Source: Pohlia nutans (taxonomy: Eukaryota; Streptophyta; Bryopsida; Bryales; Mniaceae). Taken from it: a DNA stretch of 64,000 nucleotides. Location: the NCBI GenBank assembly GCA_022496805.1, contig CM040085.1:14475811-14539810 (forward strand). Direction: 5' to 3'. Positions 44,285 to 56,312 of this stretch are shown one piece after another (position 1 is the stretch's first letter; every line of letters starts with the position of its first letter). Made by a program: the position numbers and the translations under genes. The notes under the pieces are model-generated. The model did not search any database, had not been told where the DNA came from, and saw only the letters and a program-made list of their open reading frames with translations.

Positions 44285-47200
44285 TAGAATAAAATTTAAT
44301 TATGCCCTCCGCACTCTATGCTCTGAGAGTCTACAGATGGTAGAATTTGAATACATTAATACAGTAGTACAAATAACATGATACTAATCTGCCACAGAGC
44401 TAGTTGGAACAAACCGGTTTGTGAATTTTGAATAATATACAATTTGGGCTTTCAAAGTCCACAAATAGTAGAATTTGAGTACTTTAATATAGTATAACAA
44501 AATGTATGATATAAATCTGTCATGAAACGAGTTGGAACCAATTTGTTTGTGTATTTTGAAATAAATATAATTTAGGCTTTGAGAGTCTACAGATAGTAGA
44601 ATTTTAGTATTTAAAATAGTATAACAACAACTATGATATTAATCTGCCACGGAGTTAGTTGAAACCTATTGGATTGTGTATTTTGAATAAAATTCAAGTA
44701 TGCCTTCTATACTTTATGCTTTGAAAGTCTACAAATAGTATAATTTGAGTACTTTAATATACTATACTAAATACAATGATACTAATCTGCCACGAAGCTA
44801 GTTCAAACCAATCGGTTTGTGAATTGTAAATAAAATACAATTTAGGCTTTGAGAATGTACAGTTAGTAGAATTTGAGTACTTTAATACAGTATAACAAGA
44901 ACTATAATACTAATTTGCTAGGGAGTTAAAAAGATCCAATTGGATTGTGTATTTGAATACACTATAATTTAGGATAAGAGAGTATTCATATAATAGAATT
45001 TGAGTACTTTAATATAGTATAACAAAATTATGTTATCAATCTCCCACGAAGCTAGTTGGAACCAATCGGTTTGTGTATTTTGAATAAAATACAACTCTGC
45101 CCTCCGTACTATAAGCATTGAGAGTCTATGAATACTAGAATTTGAGCATCATAATATAGTATAACAAATGACATGATACTAATCTGCCACGGAGCTAGTT
45201 GGATTCAATCGGTTTGTGTATTTTGAATAATATACAATTCAAGATTTGAGAGATTACAAATAGTAGAATTTGAGTACCTCAATATAGGACAACAAAAATA
45301 TGATATTAATCTGCCACGGACCTAGTTGAACCAATTTACAAAATTTCTCAATGCTTGCTTTGTGGGAGATTAATAACATAATTTCTCAAAGCCTAAATAG
45401 AATAAACTTTACACTTAGAGAGTCTACATATAGTAAAATTTGAGTTCTATAATATAGTATAACAAAAAAATTGATATCAATCCGCCACAACGCTAGTTGG
45501 AACCAATCGGTTCATGAATTTTGAAAAAAAATTATGTTTAAGATTTGAGAGTTTACAAATAGTAGAATTTGATTACTTTGATATAGTATAACAAAATCTA
45601 TGATACTAATCTGCCACGGAGCTAGTTGGAACCAATCAATTTGTGTACTTTAAAATTGAAAAAATTAGGATTTGATAGTCTACAAAAAGTAGAATTTGAT
45701 TACTTCGATATAGTATGACAAGTACTATGATATTTAATACCAAGCTAGTTGGAACCAATTGGATTGTGTATTTTGAATTAATTGCAATTTGGCCCTTTGT
45801 ACTTTAGGCTTTGAGAGTCTACGCATACTAGAATTTGAGTACTTTAATATAGTATAACAGAAGATATGATATTAATTTGCCACGGAGCTAGTTGGAACAA
45901 ATCGGTTTGTGAATTTTGAATAAAGTACAATTTGCACTTTGAGAGTTTATAGATAGTACAATTTGAGTACTCCAATATAGTATAAAGAAAAGTATGATAT
46001 TAATATGCCATGAAGCTAGTTGGAACCAATCGGTTAGAGAATTTTGAATGAAATTCAATTTAGGCTTTGAGAGTCAACAAATAGTAGAATTCGAGTACAT
46101 TAATATAGTGTAACAAAAGATATGATACGAGATATGATACAAATCGTCCACGGCTCTAGTTAGATTCAATTGGATTGTTTATTTTGAATAGAATTCAATT
46201 TAGGCTTTGAGAGTCTACAAATATTAGAATTTGAGCACTTTACTGTAGTATATTAGTATGACAAAAACTATGATATTAATCTGCCATGGAGGTAGTTGGA
46301 ACCAATCGGTTTGTGTATTTTGAATATACCAAAATTTAGTCTTAGAGAGTCTACAAATATTAGATTTTCAGTACTTTAATATAGTATAACAAAAATTACG
46401 ATATCAATCTGCCATGGAGCAATTTGAAACCAATCGGTTTGAGTATTTTGCATAAAATTCAATTGAGGCTTTGAGAGTCTACAGATAGTAGAATTCGTGT
46501 ACTTTAATATAGTTTAACAAAATGTATAACATTAATCTGCCTCAGAGCTAATTGGAACCAATTGGTATAAGGCCATATTCATTATATTGAGACTTTTCGC
46601 AAATTTTTAGACGGAATGCTAGTTAATCAAAAATTCATTTTAAAAATTGTAATTGAAACCCAAAAAGAAATTGCTAAAGTAGTGATTATATAATGAAATT
46701 CTAGAAGTTGGTGTTCTTACATATTTATTAAAAAATACCAATAAAGAGATAAAACGGTTTATCTTTGAATCAAGGATAAAAATGAGACTGCCAAAAAGTC
46801 TCAATATAATGAATATGGCCTTGTATGTGAATTTTGAATAAAATACAATTTAGGCTTTGTAAATCTACAAATAATAGAATTTCAGTACTTTAATATAGTA
46901 TAAGTTCAAAAGATATGATACGAAATCTACCTCGGAACTAGTTGGATTCAATTGGTTTGTTTATTTTGAATAAAATAAAATATAAGCATTGAGAGTCTAC
47001 AGATAGTAGAATTTGAGTACTTTAATACAGTATAACAAAATGTATGATATTGATCTGCCACGGAACTAGTATGAACCAATTGGTTTGTGTATTTTGAATA
47101 AAGTACATTATAGACTTAGAGACACTACATATAGTACGATTCGAGTATTTTAATATAATAAAAATATATATATTAATCTGCCACGAAGCTAGTTGGAAAC

Positions 47201-48060
47201 AATCGGTTTGAATATTTTGAACAAAATACTATTTAGGCTTTTGAAAGTCTACATATAGTAGATTTCGGGTACTTTAATATAGTATAACAAAGTCTATGAT
47301 ATTAATCCGCCCTCTATAGTGTATTTTGAATAATATTCAATCCTGCCCTTAATAGTCTGTACCATAGGCTTTGAGATTCTTTAGATGCTAGAATTTGATT
47401 ACTTCAATATAGTATAACAAAAACTATGATATGAATCTGCCACAAAGCTAGTTGGAACCAATCTGCTTGTGAATTTTCAATAATATGCAATTCTACCCTT
47501 CGTACTTTAGTTTTGAAAGTCTACAAGTACTAGAATTTGAGTACTTTAATATAGTATAACAAGAACTATGATATTAATTTTCCACGGAGGTAGTTAGAAA
47601 AAATCAGTTTGTGAATTTTGATAAAATACAGTTTTGGCTTTTAGAGTGTACAAATAGTAGAATTTGAGTACTTTAACATAGTATAACAAGAACTATGAAA
47701 TTAATTTGCCATGGAGCTAGTTGGAACCAATCGTTTTGTGAGTTTTGAATAGAATTCAATTTAGGCTTTGATATTCTACAGAGAGTACAATTTGAGTACT
47801 TTAATATAGTATAAGAAAAAGTATGATATTAATCTGCCACGGAGCTAGTTGGAGCCAATCCGCTTGTGTATTTTGAATAATATAAAATTTAGACTTTGAG
47901 AATTTATACATAGTAGAATTTGAGTACAATATAATATATGATATTAATCTGCCACGAAGCTAGTTGGAACCAATCGGTTTGTGTACTTTGAATAAAGTTC
48001 AATATAGGCTTTGAGACTAAGTCTACAGATAGTAGAATTTGATGACTCTAATAATAATAT
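44285..48060 (+). repeat. Satellite array, about 27 monomers of about 128 bp
   Basis: Monomers share, in order, GAGAGTCTACARATAGTAGA, ATTTGAGTACTTTAATATAG, TATAACAAAA, TATGATATTAATCTGCCACG, GAGCTAGTTGGAACCAATCG, GTTTGTGTATTTTGAATAAA and ATACAATTTAGGCTTT. Units differ from each other by perhaps 10-20%, so the array is old or not homogenised. Some units carry an extra CTGCCCTCCGTACTTTA block. One MITE is inserted. No open frame. A single relic monomer lies near 23390-23500. Confidence 0.9.
46569..46822. mobile_element. 254-bp MITE inside the satellite
   Basis: Ends AAGGCCATATTCATTATATT and the complement AATATAATGAATATGGCCTT, continuing as GAGACTTTT / AAAAGTCTC. GTAT on both sides (46565-46568, 46823-46826) gives an apparent 4-bp duplication. 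TIRs are nearly perfect over about 30 bp, so it is younger than the array. Confidence 0.85.
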
Positions 48061-48820
48061 ACTAATATTTCATTTTATTTTTAAATTTAAAAAAAAGTTA
48101 TTTTCACAAAAAATATTTAAAAATTTAGTATGATGTGGCTGAAATGGTGCTACATCTGATTTTTAATATTTTTTTGGTAAAAAGAGAATTTTGTTTCTTT
48201 TAATTTTATATTATTATATTATTATTTTTGCATGGCAGTATGGCTGAACAGCGTTTTGGAGGTCTAAATTTTTTGTAATGGCTAAACTAGTTTTCCATGA
48301 GTTTAAAGACCACCAAGCTTTAACACACCTAATGACAAGAGACCACCAAGCTCTTCCACATCTTATAACTATTTATAGTGAACAAATAAAAGTATATTAA
48401 AGCACAACACATGGTATCTTATTCAAGCACAACTTTTGATCTAAGATAACTCTAATGGGGTAAACATAATGGTTTGTTTTATTTTTTAAAGAGAAAGAAT
48501 CAAGTATTGAATTTTTCACTAAAGATTTCAAATGGTAAGAAGAAAAAAGACAACTATGAAAATAAGTACATAAAAATAAAAATGGTTATAAATAAATAAA
48601 TAAATTCTAATTAAAAACAATGAACCTTGAATTTTGCATGAACTGAATGTATGATTATGTGCATACAAACATAGAAATAATAGAAATATACGTACAAACA
48701 AAAAAAATAGTGCAAATAATCATAATTTTGACTGATGTACATAATTGAATTTCGTTTTCTCATCCAACATGCACTTTTTGCAAGTAAAAGAAATACTACA
48801 AAATTCTATGGCAAGATAGC
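48061..48820. other. AT-rich spacer, no gene seen
   Basis: Very AT-rich DNA with AAATAAATAAATA-type runs. Nothing supported. Confidence 0.45.
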
Positions 48821-49855
48821 TTAACCCCTAAATGCCTAGAGCCCTCTCCAAATTCGGCAGTTTTGCAAAGATGCATTATAAAATGCAACTTAGAGGGATA
48901 TTTTGAACTTGATATATGAATGAAAGTTGTACATTATGAATTTTAGATTCTATCCATACGGTTAGCTCTATGATTGCTATTACCAATAATTTTGTATAAA
49001 ATTTGAAACGTGAAATTCAAAATTATTTTTTAATTCAATTACGAATAAGATATTGACAATCTACGGATGAAATTTTTTGTGATTGGTTGAAATGTAATAC
49101 TCTAAGTGTAGTGATTTTTGGAGATTTTTTGGTTGCTTAATTATATGAGTTGACATTTTTTAGAGCACTTTTACATTGAAATCTTCATTATTTTGGGTGA
49201 ATCACTACAATATGAAATGAGGCATAAAAATTTCACAAATCATCCCCTTTCTAATCAGATCACACATGCATGAAGCTAACTTCCCATAGAATCTACAGTA
49301 AAATTTCCACACTGCTAAAAGTGCATGATGGATGAGAAATTATGGATGAAATCTGTACATCGTCCAAAAAATGGACGCTTAGGCAGTTAGGGGTTAATGC
49401 ATGTGTGATCCGATTAGAAAGGGAATGATTTCTGAAAATTTTATGCCTCATGTCATGCCATTGTTTTCCACCAATTTTTTTTAAGATCTTAGTTCAAAAT
49501 GAATCAAAAGTGCTCTTGAAAAACTCAACTCGTAAAATTAAGCGACCAAAAAATCTCCAAAAATTACTACACATAGAGTGTTACATTTCAACCCATCACA
49601 ACAAATTTCATTTACAAATTGTCAAAATCTTATTCGTAATTAAATTACAAAAGAATTTTGAATTTTAAGTTTCAAATTTTATACAAAAGTATTGGTGATT
49701 GCAATCATAGATCTAACCATATGGATAGAATTTGAAATATTTTATTGTACAACTTTTATTCATAATCAAGTTCAAAATATCCCTCTTAGTTGCATTTTAT
49801 AATGCATCTTTGCAATTCTCCAAATTTTGAGAGGCTTGTAGGCATTTAGGGGTTA
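48821..49855. mobile_element. 1,035-bp palindromic TTAACCCCTAAATGCC element
   Basis: Ends TTAACCCCTAAATGCCTA and TAGGCATTTAGGGGTTAA. Two arms of about 460 bp are inverted copies of each other around a 100-bp centre that itself contains GACGCTTAGGCAGTTAGGGG, another element end. Related single arms are at 40205-40615 and 63835-64000. Transcripts would form a very long hairpin. Confidence 0.85.
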
Positions 49856-50990
49856 AGAGTAGGCAACTATATTTTACTACACCAACTATGTTGTATTCAT
49901 CCATTTCAAATCTATTAATTTGATAACAATACTATTCACACACTTGTATTTCAAAGAAGAGTGTAGTTTGGCCCATCTATAGGCTACATCTATACATTAA
50001 GGAAGGTAGTTTGTTTATTTTATTTTATTTGTTTTATTTATATCTTATGTTTAGATCTCTCGGACCATACGCTTTCCGACCGCAGTCTTAGTATCGTCAG
50101 AAAGCTCTCGACAAGAAGGGATACACCGAAATTTGTTTTGAAACTTTTGGACCTACAGTATGGAAGTTATGGATTTTTAATCAAATCTCTTTACAATTAA
50201 TTTATGAATAAATTATTTATATTTTTAAAAAATTAAAAATTAAAAATTAAAAATTAATTTAAAAAAAAAAAAAAACCATGTCTAAATCACGGGAAACACA
50301 AGCCAACAACACAAGGCCACAATAGTATATATAATACATCCAAAAGTCATTGAAACATGGATAACATAAAGTCGTGCACACTTCCATGGACTTGCATAAG
50401 GTGAAATATGAACAAATTTGATTGGTTAGGAAGAAGTTGCTATGAAGTCTTGAACTTGAGAACCCTCCATACTTCATGACAACTTCTCCACCACTTTTTT
50501 CCCGAAACTCACTAGCATAAGGTTCTTTTAGCCTTTCTCTGCAACACATGAGAATTTGGGCCACTATTCCCGAATCATTGCAGTAGATTCCAAATCATGG
50601 CAAGTTCACGTCATCTTTAGCTAAAGAAGTTGAGTGGTGAGACACTGTTGAAACGTCTACAATGCTATTGTTGAAAAGGGAGGACTCCACTAACTGCTAA
50701 ATAACCTTAATATATAAAATGTCGAACTTAGTCCCCAAAGTCCCTAAATACCTCATCCATTTAACTTGTTTCAATGTTAAGCCTTAGACTTTGTACCCCT
50801 ACTAATATTTCAAAGATTCTTTATGATGCTCTTGAATGCTCTAAATTTTCACATCTTAAGTTTGTCTTACTTGCTGAAATACTAAAATTCATAATAAAAT
50901 GGCAAGTGTCATTTTTCACTAATGTTATGTTATGGTACATTATGTGATTCTATAAATTAGTGTGAAATGGCAGAGAAAATAGTGTGGAGG
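49856..50990. other. Spacer with dispersed repeat and (AAATT)n
   Basis: 50058-50225 is related to the tandem units at 8366-8690. 50221-50275 is an AAATT/poly-A low-complexity run. A 101-aa minus frame at 50259-50564 starts within poly-A and shows no motif; not annotated as a gene. Confidence 0.45.
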
Positions 50991-51280
50991 CAGCCCAAAG
51001 AGTGAGCACTGTAGTGAGAGAGAGAGACGAAGTGATCGGGTCCATGGCTGTGGCTATGGCGATGGCGTTTCCAAACCGCGTCATTGTCGCCTGTTGATCT
51101 TCCCCGTTAGTTCTTTCGCTTCCGCTCCAGAATCGCATGCTCTTCTTCACTCTCAATTTTTATTCAAAGCCAACTCAATTTGGCACCCTCTGAGTTTTTC
51201 ACCAGCATTTTTGGTGGCATGTCGTGCGAGATCCGGAGCCGATCGGAGCTGCATCAGCTGCGTGCCTCGTTCGATGAGAG
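50991..51280 (+). other. Probable 5' UTR exon of the WDR13-like gene
   Basis: Composition rises, a GAGAGAGAGAGA tract lies at 51019, and the segment ends at GATGAGAG followed by GTGAGCTCC, a strong donor (51281). A matching acceptor CGTTCGCAG is at 52324-52332, 48 bp before the WD40 ATG. The UTR intron would be 1,052 bp. Inference only; no transcript data. Confidence 0.45.
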
Positions 51281-52036
51281 GTGAGCTCCGTCATTTCTTG
51301 CGCAATTCAAATCCGATCAGTGTTCTTTCGATCCCTGTGTGCTGCATGCACTTCTTCCAATTGCACTTTTAGAAGGCAACAATTGCGCTCTCTCTTTTGC
51401 ACACGATGGATTTAGGGTTTGGGATTTTAGACTGAACCCCGTGGATATATGAGCTCTGGTCAACAATGTGGAACGTTGCTTGAGTGCAAAATCCAAGCAT
51501 TCTTTCCGAGTTTCAGCATTGTCTTAGTATAAGTGTTTGGTTGCGATGACATGACCAAAGTGTTTCTTATAAAAATTTCATTTCTGTTGGATTATTTGTG
51601 GTGACAGAAGATCATCGATGCAATTAATTTCATTACGACGAATCGACTGCTGTCAATCGATCAACTTCACTGAATCTTATGAAGAATTGCCTTGAATCGA
51701 GGGATGATGATATCTCTGGTAACTTCTTCGTTCCCTATTTTTTCTAGATATCTGCGTAGAAATTTTACTGTTTCTATGTCAAGTACGCAGTGAAAACAGT
51801 GTGAAGTGTGAAGGACATGCAACGACTTCTTTAAACCCTAAAGGATCAAGAAGCTCTAATTGGGACTCATGCTTTTCTTTTGTCCAATTCTATTTATTTA
51901 TTTTGGACCGAGTTCTTCACTGATTCTGGTGATATAAAATTTGGCCACATCTAAGCCATATTTTTCACAATACGATCAGTCGATTGGACATTTTTAAACA
52001 GGGGTCAACGGATTTGTGGGGTCTTAGGTTGTGCAG

Positions 52037-52281
52037 TTAACCTTAAGCGTCTGAAACGCCCAATATGGCCATCTGCATTACTGATCTTTGCAACGGCGGC
52101 ATTTTCTCATTTTATCTCGGTTTTCTGATTGCAATACATCATTTTAAAGCTCTTGTTCTATACTACAAGATCAACAGTGTCGATTGTGTCAAACTGAAAT
52201 CATTTCCACACAAACAGATGATTTGCAGCAGGGGATCCAATTTTCCTACACTACAGAAAATACAGTGGACGCTTAGGGGTT
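52037..52281 (+). mobile_element. TTAACCCCTAAGCGTC MITE, copy 3, in the WDR13-like leader
   Basis: 245 bp, ends TTAACCTTAAGCGTC and GACGCTTAGGGGTT. It lies 99 bp before the start codon, probably inside the 5' UTR intron. Same family as 31364-31616 and 32112-32355. Confidence 0.88.
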
Positions 52282-52379
52282 CATTCTTCCTTCATCTGAT
52301 TCTTATAGTTTTGAGCTCCTGGTCGTTCGCAGGAGGATTGAGCGCCCCTTTTGACGGATTGCTCATGCAGTGAGGAAGG

Positions 52380-53741
52380 ATGGAAACCGTGGAAACCACA
52401 GACGTGAAGCCCAGCCATGCGGAGGCCTTTGCGTCTCTCTTGGAGCCCGGCAATGGCGATCCAGGGTACGTCTCCATGCGCCGTCTGCTCCTCTACAGAA
52501 AAGCACTGGCGAACAAGCTGGTTCGACAGAAGTGGGAGCTCAACGGCCAGGGGTACGTTGCATTTCACGAGTACATGCGCCACCTGAAAAAGCTCCAGAA
52601 CAGCGCGCAAAATTCTTCACAGCCCGTAAGCCCAACCAGTACACAGGGGGCTTTGGATAGTGGACCTTGGGCAGCTTATGAACTGGGGAGCTGGAGCTCC
52701 AGTCGAAGCATGGCAGTGAGCGAGTCTGGGGCTCAAGAGATCCCTAGCGAGCCCGGGTACTCCTTCGTGGGCATGCATTGCATTTTCGACGAATGCAAAG
52801 CCTCCGTGAACATTGTGAAATTCGGGCACATGAGTTCCGAGCTTTTGGCATTCGGTGCTTCCAACGGTCTGATAACCCTGTGCAGTGTGCCACAAATCCT
52901 TCACCGAATGACAGGGCATACAAAGGAGGTGACAGACCTGGACTGGTCATCCAACAACCAGTATTTGAGTTCTTCCTCCCTGGATAAGAGCGTCCGCGTG
53001 TGGGATGTGAAGAAAGGAGAGTGTCTTCGGGTGATTTACGGAACAGCTCCCCAGCTTTGTATTCGATTCCATCCTGTGAACAACAACATTCTGCTTGTAG
53101 GGAACGGGAACAAGGAGATCACGGCGTTCAACTTCAGCACGGGGCGCGTCATTCACAAGCTGGCGCTGGACAGCAACGTGACAGCGCTGGATGTGGACCA
53201 TTCAGGTCACCTTCTGTTTGCAGGCGATGCACGGGGCACTGTGCACAGCGTCACCATCAAGATGCATCACGGGAGCTTCGTCATGCGGAGTGCGCATCGG
53301 TCCAGCTTGAAAGGCCTGCTGCACAAATCGGCCACCACCACCATTCAGTTCCGGACGTTCTCGCGGTTGGCAGCCGGGCCCGTGTTGTTGGCGGCCACGC
53401 AGGATGGGCTGCTTCGGTTCTTCACGGTGGCTCTGCAAATCGAAGGCTACTTGTCTCTGAAATGCTCTCTGCAGCTGCCCCCACGCGCCCGCAACATCCG
53501 CGCTTCCTTCTGTCCTCTGCTCTCGCTGCAGAAAGGGGAGTTCATCGTCTCTGGCCATGAAGACTCCAACGTGTATTTTTATGACTTCACTCGCCCCAGG
53601 CATCCGTGTGTGAACAAGCTCCAGGGCCATGCTGTGCCTGTCGTTGGAGTGGCGTGGAACCATGGGGAAAATCTATTAGCTTCCTCTGACTGTGAGGGGC
53701 TGGTCATCGTGTGGAAACGAGCCAAGACAACTACCAGGTAG
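52380..53741 (+). CDS. WDR13: WDR13-like WD40-repeat protein
   Basis: Uninterrupted 453-codon frame, single coding exon. After an N-terminal helical part (SMRRLLLYRKALANKLVRQ, HEYMRHLKKLQ) there is a Ser-rich linker, then about six WD40 units from residue 120: FVGMHCIFDECKASVNIVKF, HRMTGHTKEVTDLDW with SLDKSVRVWDVKKGE, FHPVNNNILLVGNGNKEITA with FNFSTGRVIHKL, HLLFAGDARGTVHSV, FCPLLSLQKGEFIVSGHED with VYFYDF, and VNKLQGHAVPVVGVAWN ending SDCEGLVIVWKRAK. The phrases FHPVNNN, FAGDARG and VNKLQGHxxPVxxVxxN ... LLASSD are characteristic of animal and plant WDR13 proteins. WDR13 is a nuclear scaffold-type propeller; the plant function is not established. GC content is well above the surroundings. 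The first ATG in a good context was chosen. Intact. Confidence 0.88.
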   Translation: METVETTDVKPSHAEAFASLLEPGNGDPGYVSMRRLLLYRKALANKLVRQKWELNGQGYVAFHEYMRHLKKLQNSAQNSSQPVSPTSTQGALDSGPWAAYELGSWSSSRSMAVSESGAQEIPSEPGYSFVGMHCIFDECKASVNIVKFGHMSSELLAFGASNGLITLCSVPQILHRMTGHTKEVTDLDWSSNNQYLSSSSLDKSVRVWDVKKGECLRVIYGTAPQLCIRFHPVNNNILLVGNGNKEITAFNFSTGRVIHKLALDSNVTALDVDHSGHLLFAGDARGTVHSVTIKMHHGSFVMRSAHRSSLKGLLHKSATTTIQFRTFSRLAAGPVLLAATQDGLLRFFTVALQIEGYLSLKCSLQLPPRARNIRASFCPLLSLQKGEFIVSGHEDSNVYFYDFTRPRHPCVNKLQGHAVPVVGVAWNHGENLLASSDCEGLVIVWKRAKTTTR

Positions 53742-54148
53742 CTACTATGGCCTCCCAACATATTTCATTTTCCAGCTTGATGCTGAGCCTGCCTTGTCCT
53801 TGGCATGTCATTGATGAACATTATGAATAGCAATTTTTAGATTGTAGATTTTACATTACTTAGATGTCCCTGGTGGCTTTCTCGAATGAATTGCTCAGTT
53901 TGCTGTGTCACTCACAGTGACTGCTTTGTATGAGCATTAACCATATGTAGAGAGAGGTGATAAAATCTCACTTGTGCTCAAGTGCAAACATGCTGAGTAC
54001 AGATAAATGCAAATGAAGCATCGGAAACCTTGGTATGGTGTGCATCTTTGATAGTCAACGTCTGCTCAGATCATGCAATATACCGGTAATAACTTCATTG
54101 TTCTCCTAGCATTACTTTTATCTCAACAATTGGTAGAGTACTCCAGGG
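53742..54148. other. 3' flank of the WDR13-like gene
   Basis: Likely 3' UTR (a TGTAGATTTTACATT-type poly(A)-like context near 53845), then spacer. Confidence 0.4.
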
Positions 54149-54149
54149 G

Positions 54150-54250
54150 CTGCTTTCAACGAAGTTGTTGAAAGCAGTGAGGTGGCGTGTGAAGAGTGTT
54201 TCATTCTTTACATGCCACCTCACAACTTTCAACAAGTTTGCTGAAAGCAC
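54150..54250. repeat. 101-bp hairpin downstream of the WDR13-like gene
   Basis: TGCTTTCAACGAAGTTGTTG with AAAGCAGTGAGGTGGCGTGT pairs with ACATGCCACCTCACAACTTT and CAACAAGTTTGCTGAAAGCA: a stem of about 40 bp with few mismatches and a loop of about 20. Pre-miRNA-like in shape, but a small foldback MITE is equally likely. Confidence 0.7.
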
Positions 54251-56312
54251 CCATGTAGGGACTTCCCCCCAAGAGGAGGCATAACCCTATACTTTCGTAC
54301 TTTGGAAAAAGCACAGTGGTGATGTGCCCAATTTATTAACAAAATTGCAAATCAGTTGACGAGTGAGTTTTCTATTATTAGAATGACAAAAAAGTTTGAG
54401 TCTTGTGCCCATTTTAAAGAGGATTTTAACATTCTGAAACACATTCAATTTAGGTATTGTATGAATAAGTTATGAATTTTTAAAGTCTTGTTTATAATTT
54501 TTTTTGGCTATTGTACAATACCCACCTGTTAAGATATGGATAAGATATGGAGATATGGATACTATTATTTGTCTTTTCAAAAAATTGTATGTTTGTCTCT
54601 TCACACTATTGTAGCTATTCATTTTAAAAGAATCAACAGTGGAAGGTATGGAGATATGGATATTGTTATCTGTCTTTGGTTCCATACCTAGTCTCCCATA
54701 ATTGAGTATGATATGAAATCATTGTGTATGAAATCAATGACTAGCATTTTATAATGCAATGCAATTAAAGCCAAATCAGTTCATGAATCGGCTTCTATAT
54801 TGAATTAGTGGTGTGGCTACCAATCTACAATAATGCAAAGTAGATTGAGAAAGATGTGGACCACATAAATCATCTTTGAAACTCACTTATGCTTACACTT
54901 AGATTACAATGCATTATGCAAAGTCACAAATCCAACATGCGCAAGTGGCATTTTGAGCGTGATTGAAAGCATGGGTATGTTTTTTTACCTTCACAGATAT
55001 AACTCTTTACAACTCTCTACATCATCGGTGTACATCACCAATGCATAGTGATCAAAATGGTGTCATTATGGTAAGTCTACTGCTAATAGAAAGTTGGTAG
55101 AAGTTGAAGAGGGGTGAGAGCCCTAGAAATGGTTGAAGTTGCACGTTGTGTTGTTCCATAACATTTGGCTACTTTGAATGGTGTGAAACGTAGTGTTGAT
55201 GGTATTGTACAATGCAATTGATCAAAGAGCATGTATGCGACCAATCAGAGTAGGTGATTTGGAAACAATGAACATAGTTGGAAATCACTTGAGAAAGGAG
55301 CTCCATATTGGTATGAGTGACAAAGAGTGTTGAGTGACAGTGTCAAGAGAGTGCTACGTGAAGGAGGTTTGAAATGTAAAGTTAAACAAAAGAAACCTAA
55401 ACTCACTTTGTTAGATCAAGGTAAAATTAGAATTTGCTTAACAAAGAAACCAAAGCTCACACTTCAAATCCAAGCAAGATTAGAATTTGACTCATGCAAT
55501 ATTCTCTGTTGAAACAAAAGTTAACTCCATTTGCTCCAATGGCTGCAGTTGGTGTTGGTTTCGTGATGGACACGCTAAAATTGGACCAAGCTAACAAATA
55601 TGGTAGCCATTGTAGATGCTTCAATGGGTGAATGCAAACCAAAAGCATGTGAACATTGGAAACCTTGGTTTGACCAACATTTACTCAAGTCACAGTAGTA
55701 ACTTCATTATTCGCCTGGCATTATCCCTTTGACCGTGGTGTGCACCACGTCATGGCAGGGTATGAGAAATTTTTCCCCTCCACCACTTCATGGCAGGGTA
55801 TGAGAAACTTTTCTCCTCCTCTTGCCTACTTCGATGGGCAACTTCTCAAACCCATGCAGAAGTTGGAACCAACACACCCTAGTACAAAATTGTCATCACG
55901 GAATATTGACCAACAGATTGCCCACAAATGCGTAGGACGGCACCTGGAACATTCTGAAACTCAGGCTGGCGTAAGAAATCACCAGCTCTGCAACAACCCT
56001 GTTGTAGGGTTTTAGGGTTTAGGGTTTAATATTCTACATGCACCCCGGAATTGAACGCCATACAACCCTTGACAAATCCATCACACAATATAAATCAGAG
56101 TCTTAAAGAATGGAGCAGCAAAATGTATTAAAATGCACTTGGATTTGCCAATACGTTGAAAGAAAAATCAAATCATTCCAGTAATTGCTACGTTACTGTG
56201 TGGGTGACCGACCATAGATGAGTATCTCAGTTCCCTACTCGGATCAAAAACACTAAGACATCATGGTACAGTAGTCTCTCAACAACTAGTCATCATCAGT
56301 CAACGACTCATC
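54251..56312. other. Spacer with small duplications and a telomere-like stretch
   Basis: Short direct repeats: TATGGAGATATGGATA at about 54546 and 54647; an AAACCTAAACTCAC / TAGAATTTG pair at 55380-55490; CATGGCAGGGTATGAGAAA twice at 55751-55810. GGGTTTTAGGGTTTAGGGTT with TAA follows at 56006-56029 (interstitial telomere-type). No gene supported. Confidence 0.5.

Noticed and set aside
44285..48060. Regular repeats with variable intervals, superficially like a CRISPR array
   Set aside because: The whole 128-bp unit is homologous from copy to copy with no unique spacers, and the setting is a plant nuclear genome. It is a satellite.
50259..50564. 101-aa minus frame
   Set aside because: Ends in a poly-A encoded Phe run, no motif, AT-rich surroundings; chance.
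52370..53560. Alternative-frame and antisense ORFs of 96-186 aa over the WD40 and NAL1 genes
   Set aside because: Shadows of GC-rich coding exons; the main frames have clear protein families.
56003..56029. TTTAGGG repeats as a chromosome end
   Set aside because: Only about three units, internal, with unique sequence on both sides. Interstitial telo-box type.
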